Shown here one piece after another: positions 20,071-30,365 of a DNA stretch of 64,000 nucleotides. Every line of letters starts with the position of its first letter. The stretch's first letter is position 1. A program made the position numbers and the translations under genes. Where the stretch lies: positions 259,736-323,735 of the forward strand of contig VBAR01000001.1 in assembly GCA_005882315.1 (NCBI GenBank). Reading direction: 5' to 3'. Origin of the DNA: Bacteroidota bacterium (GTDB taxonomy: Bacteria; Bacteroidota; Bacteroidia; Chitinophagales; Chitinophagaceae). Under the pieces are notes generated by a model. It saw nothing but the letters and a program-made list of their open reading frames with translations, was not told where the DNA came from and ran no database searches.

Positions 20071-21513
20071 TTAAGGTACAGGTACCAATCTTATATAATC
20101 ACATACCAATGGATTAGCTGTATTGGTTGTAGAATTCGCTGCCGTTAAATAAATATTGAAACTTGGTCTATAGCCCGGCATTACAAATTCTCCCAGGAAA
20201 ACTTCAGTGAAACTATTTAAGGGCACAGTCGTATAAGCGAATGTTGCTGAGTTAGGGTCACCGATCCCAAGTTTTTGGGTATGAGTTACTGTTTGAAAAT
20301 CGTTGACTGCCACCCAATATGCTTTGTAACGGATAGATGGCACATCAGTCAGATTATAACGGATATTGAAAAGTGCAACACCATGATTTAATACTAATAC
20401 ATCACGGAAATTTTTTCCTGAAACACTACTAAATCGGTCCCTGAAATAAGTATTGTTGCGACGGTCATGACTTGTTCCAGTATAATTTTCAGCTTCTATT
20501 AATATTGGTTTAAACTTGCTTGAAGGTTGTACATCTATTTTACTCATAATATAAACAATGCCGTTGCTGGTCTTATATGTTTTTACGATCTGCGAAAGGG
20601 TAACTGGTACTTTGGTATTAAACTTAGAAAGAATGGTATCTGGTACAGTTGCGGGATCATATACACCCTCTACTGCAAAATCAGCTATCACACTCCAGCT
20701 CGTAGCTTTTGTTGTGCTATCAACTGAGCTTGTTGCATAATAAGGACGAAACTTATTTATTTCGGGATCCCATGCATTATCGGTAAGTATAAAAAATGTG
20801 TATTGCTTTTTTTCATCACGCAGATCATACACTTTATTCCAATAAAGATTGGTAAACACAGAATCTGTACCCGGCTGATAAATAGGGGCACCTGTGTTTG
20901 GATCAACTCCGATCACTACTGCATTGGTTGTATCAAAAACTTTTTGAAAAAGCGAAAGCATATAAGTGCTTTGCTTTACCGGTGCATCGGCTGTGCTCAA
21001 AAACTCCCAGCAATTATTAAGATAAGGCAGCACATTGTTTGTGATCTGCAGTATACCATTGGCAGCAATCTTATCAGCTGATGTAATGTTAGCATCGCCA
21101 ATCTTATTTTGCAGCATATTATTATACTTGCCACCAACCATTGCTATGCGTGTAGTGCTTGTAACAGCAGTGGTACGATAGAGCTGGTATGCTATATGAT
21201 TACCGATAAGTTTTTTAAGTTTATCCGGATCGGTAAGAACTGAAGGGTCACTCAATGATGTAAAAACTGCATTCACCGGGGCAAAAACGGTATAATTACC
21301 CGAGGCAGAAAGCAATTTATCATACCCGGTTTGATTGAGATAGCTTGCAAAAAGACTCAATTCCGGGGTATTGCTTATTTTCTCATACAAGCTGTTTTCA
21401 AGATCGCTGTTTGTAATTGCATTATGCTCATCTGTCATTTTTTTACAACTTGATGATGCCAATATCAATACAAAAACAATACTGCCTGCATTTAACCATT
21501 TACTTATTCGCAT
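20071..21513 (-). CDS. FAS1-domain lipoprotein with CBM6/35-like C-terminus (FAS1-C)
   Basis: A 480-residue predicted surface lipoprotein (LILASSSCKK, Cys ~23). Two fasciclin domains are visible. The first is residues ~35-175, with ELSLFASYLNQTGYDKLL, NYTVFAPVNAVF and GILQITNNVL; the second is ~185-325, with SLFQKVFDTT, YTFFILTDNAWDPEI and GIVYIMSKID. The last ~145 residues start ILIEAENYTG and end CDYIRLVPVP, the beginning and end pattern of CBM6/35-like beta-sandwiches. FAS1 domains mediate adhesion in other organisms. Here, located between SusD-3 and SusC-2 next to a related protein, a role as a surface glycan-binding accessory of the transporter is the best inference. Confidence 0.8.
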   Translation of the reverse strand: MRISKWLNAGSIVFVLILASSSCKKMTDEHNAITNSDLENSLYEKISNTPELSLFASYLNQTGYDKLLSASGNYTVFAPVNAVFTSLSDPSVLTDPDKLKKLIGNHIAYQLYRTTAVTSTTRIAMVGGKYNNMLQNKIGDANITSADKIAANGILQITNNVLPYLNNCWEFLSTADAPVKQSTYMLSLFQKVFDTTNAVVIGVDPNTGAPIYQPGTDSVFTNLYWNKVYDLRDEKKQYTFFILTDNAWDPEINKFRPYYATSSVDSTTKATSWSVIADFAVEGVYDPATVPDTILSKFNTKVPVTLSQIVKTYKTSNGIVYIMSKIDVQPSSKFKPILIEAENYTGTSHDRRNNTYFRDRFSSVSGKNFRDVLVLNHGVALFNIRYNLTDVPSIRYKAYWVAVNDFQTVTHTQKLGIGDPNSATFAYTTVPLNSFTEVFLGEFVMPGYRPSFNIYLTAANSTTNTANPLVCDYIRLVPVP

Positions 21514-21564
21514 AATTTTTATTATAAAATATTTTCTTGTTGTCCCGGTTTTATAAAAATTGTT

Positions 21565-23259
21565 TTACAGGTATATTTTAGTACCATCTGGTCTGAACCT
21601 GGGTAAAATCTGATTCTCATCTACCGGGATAAAATGTATCATGTCAAGGTTATTATTGTTCTGTGTTCCGGCAATTGGCGTTATTCTTATCGTCTGTTGT
21701 TGTGTGGTCGTAAAATCTATAACACCAACTTGTCTTGCTGCCTGCCGGGTGCCGGTACCTGTATTTTCAATATAACGTTTCCAACCAATTGCTTCCAGTT
21801 CTGCATCCGTGCCTAAAGGTCGGGCCTCTGTAAAATTCATGGTCCGTTGCATCAGCACCCCGTTTACATAAACCTGGCAGAGCTGATTGGAACTAGCTGA
21901 TTGTTTTTGCCAGGAATAACAGATCCAGACTTTATATCTTCCTTTAATAACTGGTGGTGTTCTCATCTCCCAATAAGTGGGGCGACTGGGTGATCCCAAT
22001 GGCAGCATGTTCACGTCGTTATTTACACTAAAGTTCGTAACAGAGCTTGATGTTGAATATTGATATTGTAAAAAATTTGTACTTGCTAAAGGACCCCAAC
22101 CCCAATAATGATCTTTGATAGGGTTGTCAGCTTCTGTTAATCTCGTAAAATCCCTGGTAGCTCTTTTGTAGAATGCAGGTAATTTTTTTATTTCCTCAAA
22201 CGATGAAACATCCCAATACACTGCTGTTGGTTTTCTGTATTTAACCATAAAATGTGCTTTGGCATAATGCCATACTCCATTTGATGCTGCGTTATCACTT
22301 TTTGGTCTGTCAAGAGTAATTCCAATTTCAAGAATATCATTAAATACGTCCTGGTTAAGTATTACATCCTGGTTGATCAGTTTTACAGTCAATACCTCTT
22401 GCGGAAGTAAAGTACTGTGAGTAGGAACTGTTATAATATCCCCAAGGAATTTTATATTCGTTGTGATATGATAAGCTACATACATATTCAGGCTGTCATT
22501 CGGCAATGCCGGGTTACCGGTTTGTGAATATTTTGCTTTTAATGCATTGTAACTCGTGATGCCACTATCGGCAAGTGCCTGGTTGCTCTCAGCAAAAACA
22601 GTATACCATTTTAAAGAAGGATCAGGATTTACTGTATTCAATCTTGTATAATAGCCGGTTGCCTGCAATGCCTGTACAAAAATGGAGAACTCTGGTTTCT
22701 CCTCTAATTGTTTTGCAAGTGTTTTTGTTGCAGGAATTAAAACATTATCGATAACATGTATAACTCCATTACCAACCCTGATGTTTGACTGAGTTACCAG
22801 GGCCTGGCGATTGACAGTGTAACTTGAAACACCGCCATTAGTAACAACGGATGTAACAAGATACTGTCCGTACATTGTAATTACCGGGAGTTTACCATCA
22901 GTAAATGAGCCTGTATATAATGTATCTTCCAACAGGTGAAGACGTACCATATCTTTCAGTGTATTCAGATCTGCATCATCAACAGATGCTGCGCCGATCT
23001 TCTGCAGGTAGGTTCGTACTCCCGAATTGGTAGGTGCAAAGCAGGTATAAGCACCGTATGCATTCAGAAAAGAAGAATTTCCTGTTCTGTCAAGGATTTG
23101 CTTGAACAGTGAAAACGAGTCCGGGTACTTATCAAGATAACCGACAATATTCACGTCGTCGGTAGTATTAGTAACCAGTGCTGTTTTTTTACAAGCCGGC
23201 ATAAACATCATGATTACGATGATGCTTAATAAACCGGCAAATAATAATTTCCTTTTCAT
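21565..23259 (-). CDS. FAS1-domain lipoprotein with beta-sandwich C-terminus (FAS1-B)
   Basis: A 564-residue predicted lipoprotein (MMFMPACKK, Cys ~23) with two fasciclin domains. Domain 1 is ~35-185 (SFSLFKQILDRTGNSSFLN, YTCFAPTNSGVRTYL, NGVIHVIDNVL); domain 2 is ~190-350 (EFSIFVQALQATGYYTRL, WYTVFAESNQALADSG, GVWHYAKAHFMV). The remaining ~210 residues form a beta-rich region with KGRYKVWICYSWQ, a QVYVNGVLM strand and LDMIHFIPVDE near the end, again like a CBM6/35-type sandwich. It shares the overall architecture of the next gene, FAS1-C (51 nt downstream), and follows SusD-3 by 17 nt. The ligand is unknown. Confidence 0.8.
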   Translation of the reverse strand: MKRKLLFAGLLSIIVIMMFMPACKKTALVTNTTDDVNIVGYLDKYPDSFSLFKQILDRTGNSSFLNAYGAYTCFAPTNSGVRTYLQKIGAASVDDADLNTLKDMVRLHLLEDTLYTGSFTDGKLPVITMYGQYLVTSVVTNGGVSSYTVNRQALVTQSNIRVGNGVIHVIDNVLIPATKTLAKQLEEKPEFSIFVQALQATGYYTRLNTVNPDPSLKWYTVFAESNQALADSGITSYNALKAKYSQTGNPALPNDSLNMYVAYHITTNIKFLGDIITVPTHSTLLPQEVLTVKLINQDVILNQDVFNDILEIGITLDRPKSDNAASNGVWHYAKAHFMVKYRKPTAVYWDVSSFEEIKKLPAFYKRATRDFTRLTEADNPIKDHYWGWGPLASTNFLQYQYSTSSSVTNFSVNNDVNMLPLGSPSRPTYWEMRTPPVIKGRYKVWICYSWQKQSASSNQLCQVYVNGVLMQRTMNFTEARPLGTDAELEAIGWKRYIENTGTGTRQAARQVGVIDFTTTQQQTIRITPIAGTQNNNNLDMIHFIPVDENQILPRFRPDGTKIYL

Positions 23260-23276
23260 GATTTGTTTTTTACTGA

Positions 23277-24824
23277 TTATCGGTAAAATGGATTTTGTAC
23301 TAGTAAACCGTTTGTTTGTAGTTCAAAAAGATATATTGGAAAATAATGACTATTGTGATCCTGCATTTTTGCCTGGGCCGATTGTTGCAGGTTGGAAGGT
23401 ACACTCGTAGAAACTGAGTTTAGTAAGAACCCTATCCGGGCATAGTTATTACGTTTTGAAAAACGTAATATATCGTACCAGCGTTTGCCTTCAAAGCAAA
23501 ATTCTCTTGCACGTTCATTTAAAATAAAATCTTGTATCAGGCTTTTGTCGGACGCAGATGGTGTAAGATCTGTTGCGGTCAAAGCATTGGCTCTTCTACG
23601 AATGGTATAGATCAGGTTCAATGCTTCAGCGCCTTGCCCTGCTTCATTTAAAGCTTCTGCTTTCATTAATAAAATATCTGCATAGCGGTAAAAAAACCAG
23701 TGAGCATAGCTTTGATCAACCGAACGGAGTGCAGTAGCACTTGCTCCAACATATTTCCATATTGAACTTGTAGCAGCTCTTACAGAAGCTCCATCGGCAC
23801 GTATATCATAATTCTGATCGTTGGTAATATCGATCGTAAAGACTCTATCCATTATTAACGGATGCATTACCCAATGGCGGCTGCTAAAGGTGGATGAAAA
23901 TATCGGGAAGTATGGATTTAACTTCTGTACATCAAACTGTAGTTCAAATATTCCTTCGTTTGAATTACCATTATAATAAAGGGTGTTAAACCACTCAGGA
24001 TTATAATCTACAACAGTTCCATTAAGTGTAGCACCGCGAATCAATCCATAACGCTGAGAATTGATCACTTTATTACATTCTGCTATACACTCTGTGTATT
24101 TATCCATCCACAGGTAAACATCAGCAAGAATGGTGTTAACCGTATATTTAGTAATACGTCCTTTATCAGATGCCGCGTCACCGAAAGTTGTAACAGCTTT
24201 TGCTTCAGCCGTTTTCAAATCAGTGACGATCTGATCTAATACTACCGCCTGTGTTGATTTTGCTAGGGGCTGAATATTTTCATCAGTCAATGTTGCATCC
24301 AGTTTCAATGGTACTTCACCAAAACTTCTTGCCAGATAGAAATACATCAATGCCCGGATGGCATATGCTTCACTCAGGTAATTATCAAGTTTGGCTTGTG
24401 TAAATGTATTATCGAGAGTTAGCACTTCCGGAGCTTTTTCGAGAACTGTATTACAGAGGTTGATGATACGATAAAAAGGACGCCAGTTTACATTTACATT
24501 CGTTGGTTGGGTATTTACATTTACTATTTCAATATCATCGCTGCTGGTAAATGTAGAAGTTGCAATATTATCAGCACGGCTTTCGCCCCATAAAAATAAT
24601 TGCTCGGACAGTGAAGGGAGGTAAGTTGTCGTACCGTAGTTACCGGTTGCACTTTCCATCATCGAAGCATAGATGCCGATCACTGAAGCATTCACCTGTT
24701 CTTTTGTTTTCCAAAATTCTTCTTTGATGATACCATCCTGCGGTTTCAGTTCCAGCCATTTTTTACAACTGAAAGAAAAAACCGTGAATGTGAGCAGTAA
24801 AGAATAAACAAATATTTTTTTCAT
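23277..24824 (-). CDS. SusD/RagB-family outer-membrane lipoprotein (SusD-3)
   Basis: A 515-residue SusD-like lipoprotein (FTVFSFSCKK). Typical features are the N-terminal LKPQDGIIKEEFWKTKEQV and AYAIRALMYFYLARSFGEVPL segments, and the C-terminal RYADILLMKAEALNEAGQGA and FILNERAREFCFEGKRWYDI blocks. It is the partner of SusC-3, encoded 18 nt upstream, and is followed by the FAS1-B gene. Its length is close to the family norm of ~500-600 residues. Confidence 0.95.
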   Translation of the reverse strand: MKKIFVYSLLLTFTVFSFSCKKWLELKPQDGIIKEEFWKTKEQVNASVIGIYASMMESATGNYGTTTYLPSLSEQLFLWGESRADNIATSTFTSSDDIEIVNVNTQPTNVNVNWRPFYRIINLCNTVLEKAPEVLTLDNTFTQAKLDNYLSEAYAIRALMYFYLARSFGEVPLKLDATLTDENIQPLAKSTQAVVLDQIVTDLKTAEAKAVTTFGDAASDKGRITKYTVNTILADVYLWMDKYTECIAECNKVINSQRYGLIRGATLNGTVVDYNPEWFNTLYYNGNSNEGIFELQFDVQKLNPYFPIFSSTFSSRHWVMHPLIMDRVFTIDITNDQNYDIRADGASVRAATSSIWKYVGASATALRSVDQSYAHWFFYRYADILLMKAEALNEAGQGAEALNLIYTIRRRANALTATDLTPSASDKSLIQDFILNERAREFCFEGKRWYDILRFSKRNNYARIGFLLNSVSTSVPSNLQQSAQAKMQDHNSHYFPIYLFELQTNGLLVQNPFYR

Positions 24825-24842
24825 CTTATTACTTTAATAATT

Positions 24843-27800
24843 TTAAAAACCAGCAACAATTCCCAATGTTATTATCCTTGAAGGTGGCGTCATAGAATAA
24901 TCATAAGCTACCCTGAAAGGATCAGCACCACGGGTTGATATTTCAGGATCCTGCCCGGTATATTTTGTAAAAGTGAGCAGATTCTCACCAGTTATATAAG
25001 CACTCAATGTTTTCATTTTCAGTTTGCTCAATATTTTTTTATCGAATGTATACCGTGCAGTAATTGTTCTGAAACGGATGAATGATGCATCCTCAACATA
25101 CCTGTCGCTACCCAACCAGTTATAACCACCGTTTATCAATCCGCGGGGAATATCTGTTACATCTCCATCTTTTCTCCAACGGCGCAATACAGCTGTGCTC
25201 TGGTTATCAAAAAAATACATGTTTGATGTACTCATTTTAGTACCATTCACAACATCATAACCTACCCTGTAATTAAAGAAGGTAGAGATCTTAAAATTCT
25301 TAAATGTAATTGAAGGTCCAAAACCACCTGATAATTTTGGATTGCTGTTACCGAGATACACAACATCCATATAATTAATGTTACCATCGTGGTTGATATC
25401 TTCATACATCGCATCACCTGGCTGGAAAACATAATCCAGGGAAGGATAATTAAAACGCATATAAATAACCTGCCCGTTCGGACCAATGATCGGTTTTCCA
25501 TCGGGGCCGCTGGCAATAGTAGCCTCTCTATCTGAATACACACCTTTGTATTTGTAACCATAAAACGATCCGAATGGATTATTGATCTGTAACAGGCGGA
25601 GATACTCGCCGTTCTTGGTCACATCACCACGGCTATTAGGATACAGATCAGAAATTTCCCGGATGATATTTTCATTGGAAGAAATATTTAAATCAAACCC
25701 GATGATATACTTTGTTGTTTTTACAGGTTGTGTCCATATCGCTACTTCCCAACCCTGGTTGTCCATCGTACCCACATTCATAAAAATGGAACTGAACCCG
25801 GTATAACCAGCCAATTGCAAACCATCAAAGAATAGATCTTTTGTGCGGTTGCGATATATTTCTGCATCCAAACGGAAACGTCCTTTGTACATACTGATAT
25901 TACCACCGATATTAACACCATGCAAATCCTGCCATTTCAGGTTCTTCAATTCCATTCTTGATGGAAATACTGCAGATTGGCCGAGGTATGTATAGTTATA
26001 GGTACTGTAAGTATTATAAAATAAATAATCATAGCGGGGAACCTCACCGGTGATACCATAGCTTGCACGGAAACTCAGATCATCTAAGTTCTTTGCTCCT
26101 TTCATAAATGATTCTTCAGACATACGCCATCTCACTGAAATGGAAGGAAAGAATCCATAACGATAATCAGCGCCAAACCTGGAGTTACCATCTGTCCGTA
26201 TAGTTGCATTGATGAGGTATTTATCCATATACGAATACTGAGTACCCAATACAGCGCCGAATGAACGGGTTTGATTGGAACCGGATACAGCTCTTAACTC
26301 TGAATTTTGTGTACGTGAAGGGATAGAAGGATCAACCAGCAATGATGAAGCTGTATTGGATGTCATTGCCTCCTGGTATACTGCTTTGTAATCATTGGTT
26401 AGAAAAGTCAAAAAACCAAAAATGTTATGCTTCTCATTTTTTAATGTGGGTGTATAAACGAGGTTAGTCTTTGTACTTACACTGAACGCATCGATATCAC
26501 CATCATAAGCTCTATTCACCACTGTCTCCGTATTGGGTCTGCCGGTTGCTATTTGTGGCAAGAAGCTTGAGTTCTTTGTATTATTAATATCGAACTGCAC
26601 ATCGAAAGTTGCTTTCAATACACTTTTTAAAATATCATAATCAATCTGGAAACGGGGTACTACCCTTTCGCCCAATATCGTGTACTTCGCTTTATCTGCC
26701 ATTGCTACCGGGTTATAAATACGGCTGTACTGCCCCTGAACATTTGAAGCAGGTGAAAAATAATTCGTAGTAAGATTTCCCAATGCGTCATATTCAAACA
26801 CACTCATGTTCGGCATTTTGATATAAGCCATTCCTCTTATTGTGGCTTCACCAGTAGTCGAATTTGAGCCCAGGTAATTTCTGCTTTGATCGGTATGCGT
26901 ATAAGCGATACTTGTAAAAAATTTTATCCTGTCGGAAACTGTGTAGTCAAGATTAATACGGGTATTGATACGCTGCAGGTCGGTGCCGAGTGTAATCCCT
27001 TTTTGATCGAAATAGCCAATGGATGCGAAATATTTTGCTTTTTCACCGCCGCCATTTAAGCTGATCGTATGATCGTGTAATTTACCAGTCCGGGAAATTT
27101 CATCGATCCAGTTTGTATTGTTGCTGTAATTATGATACCAATACGGATCGTTTGGATCATAATTGAATTCCCGAACGGTGGTTGTATTTAAAGTAGTCCC
27201 TGTCCGGTTCATGTATGCTTCCGGGATCATTGTAGAATACTGATCTCCGTTCAACAACGGTATTGCATCTGGCACCAGCGATACTGAACCTTTAAATGTA
27301 TAACTGATCGATGGTTTGCCAACACTCCCCCGTTTGGTAGTAATTACTAAAACCCCATTGGCAGCCTTTGAACCCCAGATGGCTGTTGCAGCTGCATCTT
27401 TTAATACAGTAATATCTTTTATATCAGCTGGTGAAATATTTAATAATTGTGCATAGCCCTGTTCATCTGCTGTACCGAAATTAAAATCACTGGGTATCTC
27501 CGTATCATAAGGCATACCATCTACTATGATCAAAGGAATACCTGTTGAGTTAATAGAAGAAACACCCCTGATGCGGATATTCATTGCAGCACCCGGATCA
27601 CCACTTGTTGCTGTAATATCAACACCGCTCAATCTACCCTGCAAAGCCTGGTCAATACTTGAGGCCTGCATTTCTTCCAGTTCCTTTGCATTGATTTTTT
27701 GTGCTGCTGTAGTAAGATTTCTTTCGCTGATATTAACCATACCATTATTCGACTGGGGCCGGGCCACTACCACCACTTCGCCAAGATCGGATTGTGCATC

Positions 27801-28112
27801 TTCCAGGGTAAAATTGAATGAAGTACGTGTACCGATACTTTGCGTAATACTTTTATAGCCGATATTAGAAACAGATATCCTGTTTTTAGTGTTTACATTT
27901 TTTATAACAAAATTTCCTTCAATATCTGTTGAGGCTCCACTTACAATTCTTCCATCAGCATCCAACACAGAAACAGAAACACCCTGCATTCCTTTTCCGA
28001 TTTTATCTGCCACTTTACCACGTACTACTACTACTTGCGCCGTAGCTGCAATGGCAGTAAAGCTGATGAAGGAGAGAAGGAGAAATAATTTCTTTATATT
28101 AATAAAATTCAT
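24843..28112 (-). CDS. SusC/RagA-family TonB-dependent transporter (SusC-3)
   Basis: A 1089-residue transporter: signal peptide, carboxypeptidase-regulatory-like domain (VVVRGKVADKIGKGMQGVSV), TonB box (DLGEVVVVA), plug with NIRIRGVSSINSTGIPLIIVDG and TVLKDAAATAIWGSKAANGV, and a C-terminal barrel ending in Phe. Paired with SusD-3, it follows the large FAS1-A lipoprotein gene by 21 nt. The substrate is inferred from context to be an oligosaccharide from rhamnogalacturonan-type pectin. Confidence 0.95.
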   Translation of the reverse strand: MNFINIKKLFLLLSFISFTAIAATAQVVVVRGKVADKIGKGMQGVSVSVLDADGRIVSGASTDIEGNFVIKNVNTKNRISVSNIGYKSITQSIGTRTSFNFTLEDAQSDLGEVVVVARPQSNNGMVNISERNLTTAAQKINAKELEEMQASSIDQALQGRLSGVDITATSGDPGAAMNIRIRGVSSINSTGIPLIIVDGMPYDTEIPSDFNFGTADEQGYAQLLNISPADIKDITVLKDAAATAIWGSKAANGVLVITTKRGSVGKPSISYTFKGSVSLVPDAIPLLNGDQYSTMIPEAYMNRTGTTLNTTTVREFNYDPNDPYWYHNYSNNTNWIDEISRTGKLHDHTISLNGGGEKAKYFASIGYFDQKGITLGTDLQRINTRINLDYTVSDRIKFFTSIAYTHTDQSRNYLGSNSTTGEATIRGMAYIKMPNMSVFEYDALGNLTTNYFSPASNVQGQYSRIYNPVAMADKAKYTILGERVVPRFQIDYDILKSVLKATFDVQFDINNTKNSSFLPQIATGRPNTETVVNRAYDGDIDAFSVSTKTNLVYTPTLKNEKHNIFGFLTFLTNDYKAVYQEAMTSNTASSLLVDPSIPSRTQNSELRAVSGSNQTRSFGAVLGTQYSYMDKYLINATIRTDGNSRFGADYRYGFFPSISVRWRMSEESFMKGAKNLDDLSFRASYGITGEVPRYDYLFYNTYSTYNYTYLGQSAVFPSRMELKNLKWQDLHGVNIGGNISMYKGRFRLDAEIYRNRTKDLFFDGLQLAGYTGFSSIFMNVGTMDNQGWEVAIWTQPVKTTKYIIGFDLNISSNENIIREISDLYPNSRGDVTKNGEYLRLLQINNPFGSFYGYKYKGVYSDREATIASGPDGKPIIGPNGQVIYMRFNYPSLDYVFQPGDAMYEDINHDGNINYMDVVYLGNSNPKLSGGFGPSITFKNFKISTFFNYRVGYDVVNGTKMSTSNMYFFDNQSTAVLRRWRKDGDVTDIPRGLINGGYNWLGSDRYVEDASFIRFRTITARYTFDKKILSKLKMKTLSAYITGENLLTFTKYTGQDPEISTRGADPFRVAYDYSMTPPSRIITLGIVAGF

Positions 28113-28133
28113 ATCGGGAATAGTTTATCAGTT

Positions 28134-30365
28134 TTAATTGAATCTTAAATAATTATTGACCAGGTGAATCATACAACGGTTACTCAGATTGTTACTACTG
28201 TTTACAATAACAGTACCCGACCGGGCCATCATATCATTCAGGATTATATTATTAGGTGTGCTGTTATTAACAAAGATTGTGGAAGGATCACCATTTGGAA
28301 ATTTGTATAATGTTTCAAATGTTCCGCTTTCTTGTCCGTCCGTTCCAATATTTTTCTTATTCAGTATATGATAGTAAATAAAATTGTTCACCTTTTCTTT
28401 ATCAGCGAGTGAGGCAGGATTGAAATTGGGAACCATATTAGGCACTGTTCCTGTACCCGGCAAAAAACCTGCATTTACAGCAGCTACTATTGCAGCTTTG
28501 TTAGGTATAAAGAATGTATAGAAACTGCCAGATGATACTTGCAGTATCTCACCTGTTGCCAGTGTATAAATAGATGAGTTTTTTAAATACTCCCAGAAGT
28601 AATTATATTCTGAAGCCACTGGTGTACCTAATGCTTCAATATGTTTTCCAATTGTTTTTTCACTAAACTCAAGAATACGATTGAGGTAATGAACGGTTCC
28701 GTTTTTAGCCGTCTTTGTATTAACCACAGCAGGAATATTCCCAGCATCCTGGTTACCGGCAGCTACAACTGTATTGGAATTATACTTAATAAATTCACCA
28801 GAATAGGTCATGGCCACACCGGGTGATGTGAGGCTGGTAATATCACGGCCCGGTACTACATGCATATTTAATATACGCTGCAACCGTACCAGTGCAGATG
28901 TACCTGTAAGCTGCGTGCCACCGCCGGGTGGTATATATCGCCATTGCTCATTTATATTATTACTTACTGTAGGGTCTGCAAAATAACCAGCTGCATTAAA
29001 TGCTGCATTACTTATCATGAACAGTGTGTAAAGCTGATGAATATTTGAGATCTGGAATTTCAATTCAATATTAAGCAGGCTTGTCATCATTGAATAAGCA
29101 GGATCGAGATACGCTTTTCCATAAACACTACTGAACACATTTGCATCCTGTACTTTATTTGTACCGTAGAAAATTCCATTGCTGAGAATTTTTTTATCTA
29201 TTACGTTTGTGTTCGGATCAAATCTTGCTTCTTCACCAACAGAACTGAGTGTAGTATTGAATTTGGTTGGCCATACAGTGGTACGCCACATATGTGCATT
29301 CACAAAATCATAAATAACATTTATAGGCAATGCCTCAAGACTTGGATAATGCTCCAATAACACAGTGTTGATGAAGGTAGTCAGTTCGGCATTGCGGGGC
29401 ACAAACATCGTATACCCATCTGACTGCGCATCATTATCCTGTTGCTTTAAAAAATTCTCATTGTTCGGTGAAAAAGCCAGGTTGGAAGCATACACTTTAG
29501 TAAAAATGTCTACTGCGGTGCCTGTGATATTTTTGTAATTCTGAGTTACGGTTTGATTCAGTACATACTGTACAAGAAATTTATCAAGTATCTTTTTAAA
29601 CTCGCTGTAGTTTGCAGAAGAACCAATATACTGATCAAGACTTGGCAATGCAGTGATCACTTTATTGATCACATGGATCATCCCGTTCTCTGCATAAATA
29701 TCTTTTTCCAATACCTGTGCATCCATCACATTAAAACCTGTATAATTAACTCCGGGATAGAAATAATTATAATCAGTTGCAGTAAGATTTTTGGCCGTTG
29801 TAAAACCCGTTTCGAAATAAGGCAAGTGCTTATTGTTATTATCTGCATCTACATAAAAAACGGTTCCATTATTATTCCTGTTGGATGCGATCGCTTTTAT
29901 CGGGGCACCAGAAGTATTTACAGTATTATAAATACCTGAATAGTTTGCTGTTCTTCTTTTAAAGGCACTGTTTTCCTGCCAACCACTATTACTTTGAAAA
30001 TCGGGTATGCGGTCACGGGTAAATGCATTATAAACGAGGCTGTAGGTTACTATGTTTCTGCATGCAGTAGAATCAAGTGCATCAATACCTGAAATATTAT
30101 TGGCAGTGAAATAAACCTGGAACGCTGAATCGTGTGGGGCAAATAAAGTCCAGTAACCGGCTGCACTCAATGTTTGTTTATAACCGGCTTTATCAATTGC
30201 CGCAAGCAGGGTTTTGAAGTTTCCTTTTGCCGCTAATGTTTGATAAATAGGTGGCACCAGATCACCGGGGGGATTATAATACTCGTCGATCGCTTTTTTC
30301 CTACACTGAAAAAACAGCATACTCACCATTACCAGCAGTAAAAAACTCAGTTTACTTTTTAGCAT
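28134..30365 (-). CDS. Multi-FAS1-domain lipoprotein (FAS1-A), first gene of the operon
   Basis: A 743-residue predicted lipoprotein (MLFFQCRKK, Cys ~21). Several fasciclin-type units can be traced. The first is residues ~40-240 (NFKTLLAAIDKAGYKQTLS, YWTLFAPHDSAF, NGMIHVINKVI). The second begins YSEFKKILDKFLVQYVL and includes YTMFVPRNAELT. A third, divergent unit has LYTLFMISNAAFNAAG and TVHYLNRILEF; a fourth has YNYFWEYLKNSSIYTL, FYTFFIPNKAAI and CMIHLVNNYL at the C-terminus. Unlike FAS1-B and FAS1-C it has no CBM-like tail. It heads the seven-gene operon. Its leader is long (~230 nt) if the CAGGAT-linked promoter at ~30610 is correct. Confidence 0.8.
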   Translation of the reverse strand: MLKSKLSFLLLVMVSMLFFQCRKKAIDEYYNPPGDLVPPIYQTLAAKGNFKTLLAAIDKAGYKQTLSAAGYWTLFAPHDSAFQVYFTANNISGIDALDSTACRNIVTYSLVYNAFTRDRIPDFQSNSGWQENSAFKRRTANYSGIYNTVNTSGAPIKAIASNRNNNGTVFYVDADNNNKHLPYFETGFTTAKNLTATDYNYFYPGVNYTGFNVMDAQVLEKDIYAENGMIHVINKVITALPSLDQYIGSSANYSEFKKILDKFLVQYVLNQTVTQNYKNITGTAVDIFTKVYASNLAFSPNNENFLKQQDNDAQSDGYTMFVPRNAELTTFINTVLLEHYPSLEALPINVIYDFVNAHMWRTTVWPTKFNTTLSSVGEEARFDPNTNVIDKKILSNGIFYGTNKVQDANVFSSVYGKAYLDPAYSMMTSLLNIELKFQISNIHQLYTLFMISNAAFNAAGYFADPTVSNNINEQWRYIPPGGGTQLTGTSALVRLQRILNMHVVPGRDITSLTSPGVAMTYSGEFIKYNSNTVVAAGNQDAGNIPAVVNTKTAKNGTVHYLNRILEFSEKTIGKHIEALGTPVASEYNYFWEYLKNSSIYTLATGEILQVSSGSFYTFFIPNKAAIVAAVNAGFLPGTGTVPNMVPNFNPASLADKEKVNNFIYYHILNKKNIGTDGQESGTFETLYKFPNGDPSTIFVNNSTPNNIILNDMMARSGTVIVNSSNNLSNRCMIHLVNNYLRFN

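Noticed and set aside
29553-29939. 128-codon plus-strand frame within FAS1-A
   Set aside because: Rich in Ile, Cys and His with no domain, and antisense to a clear FAS1 coding sequence.
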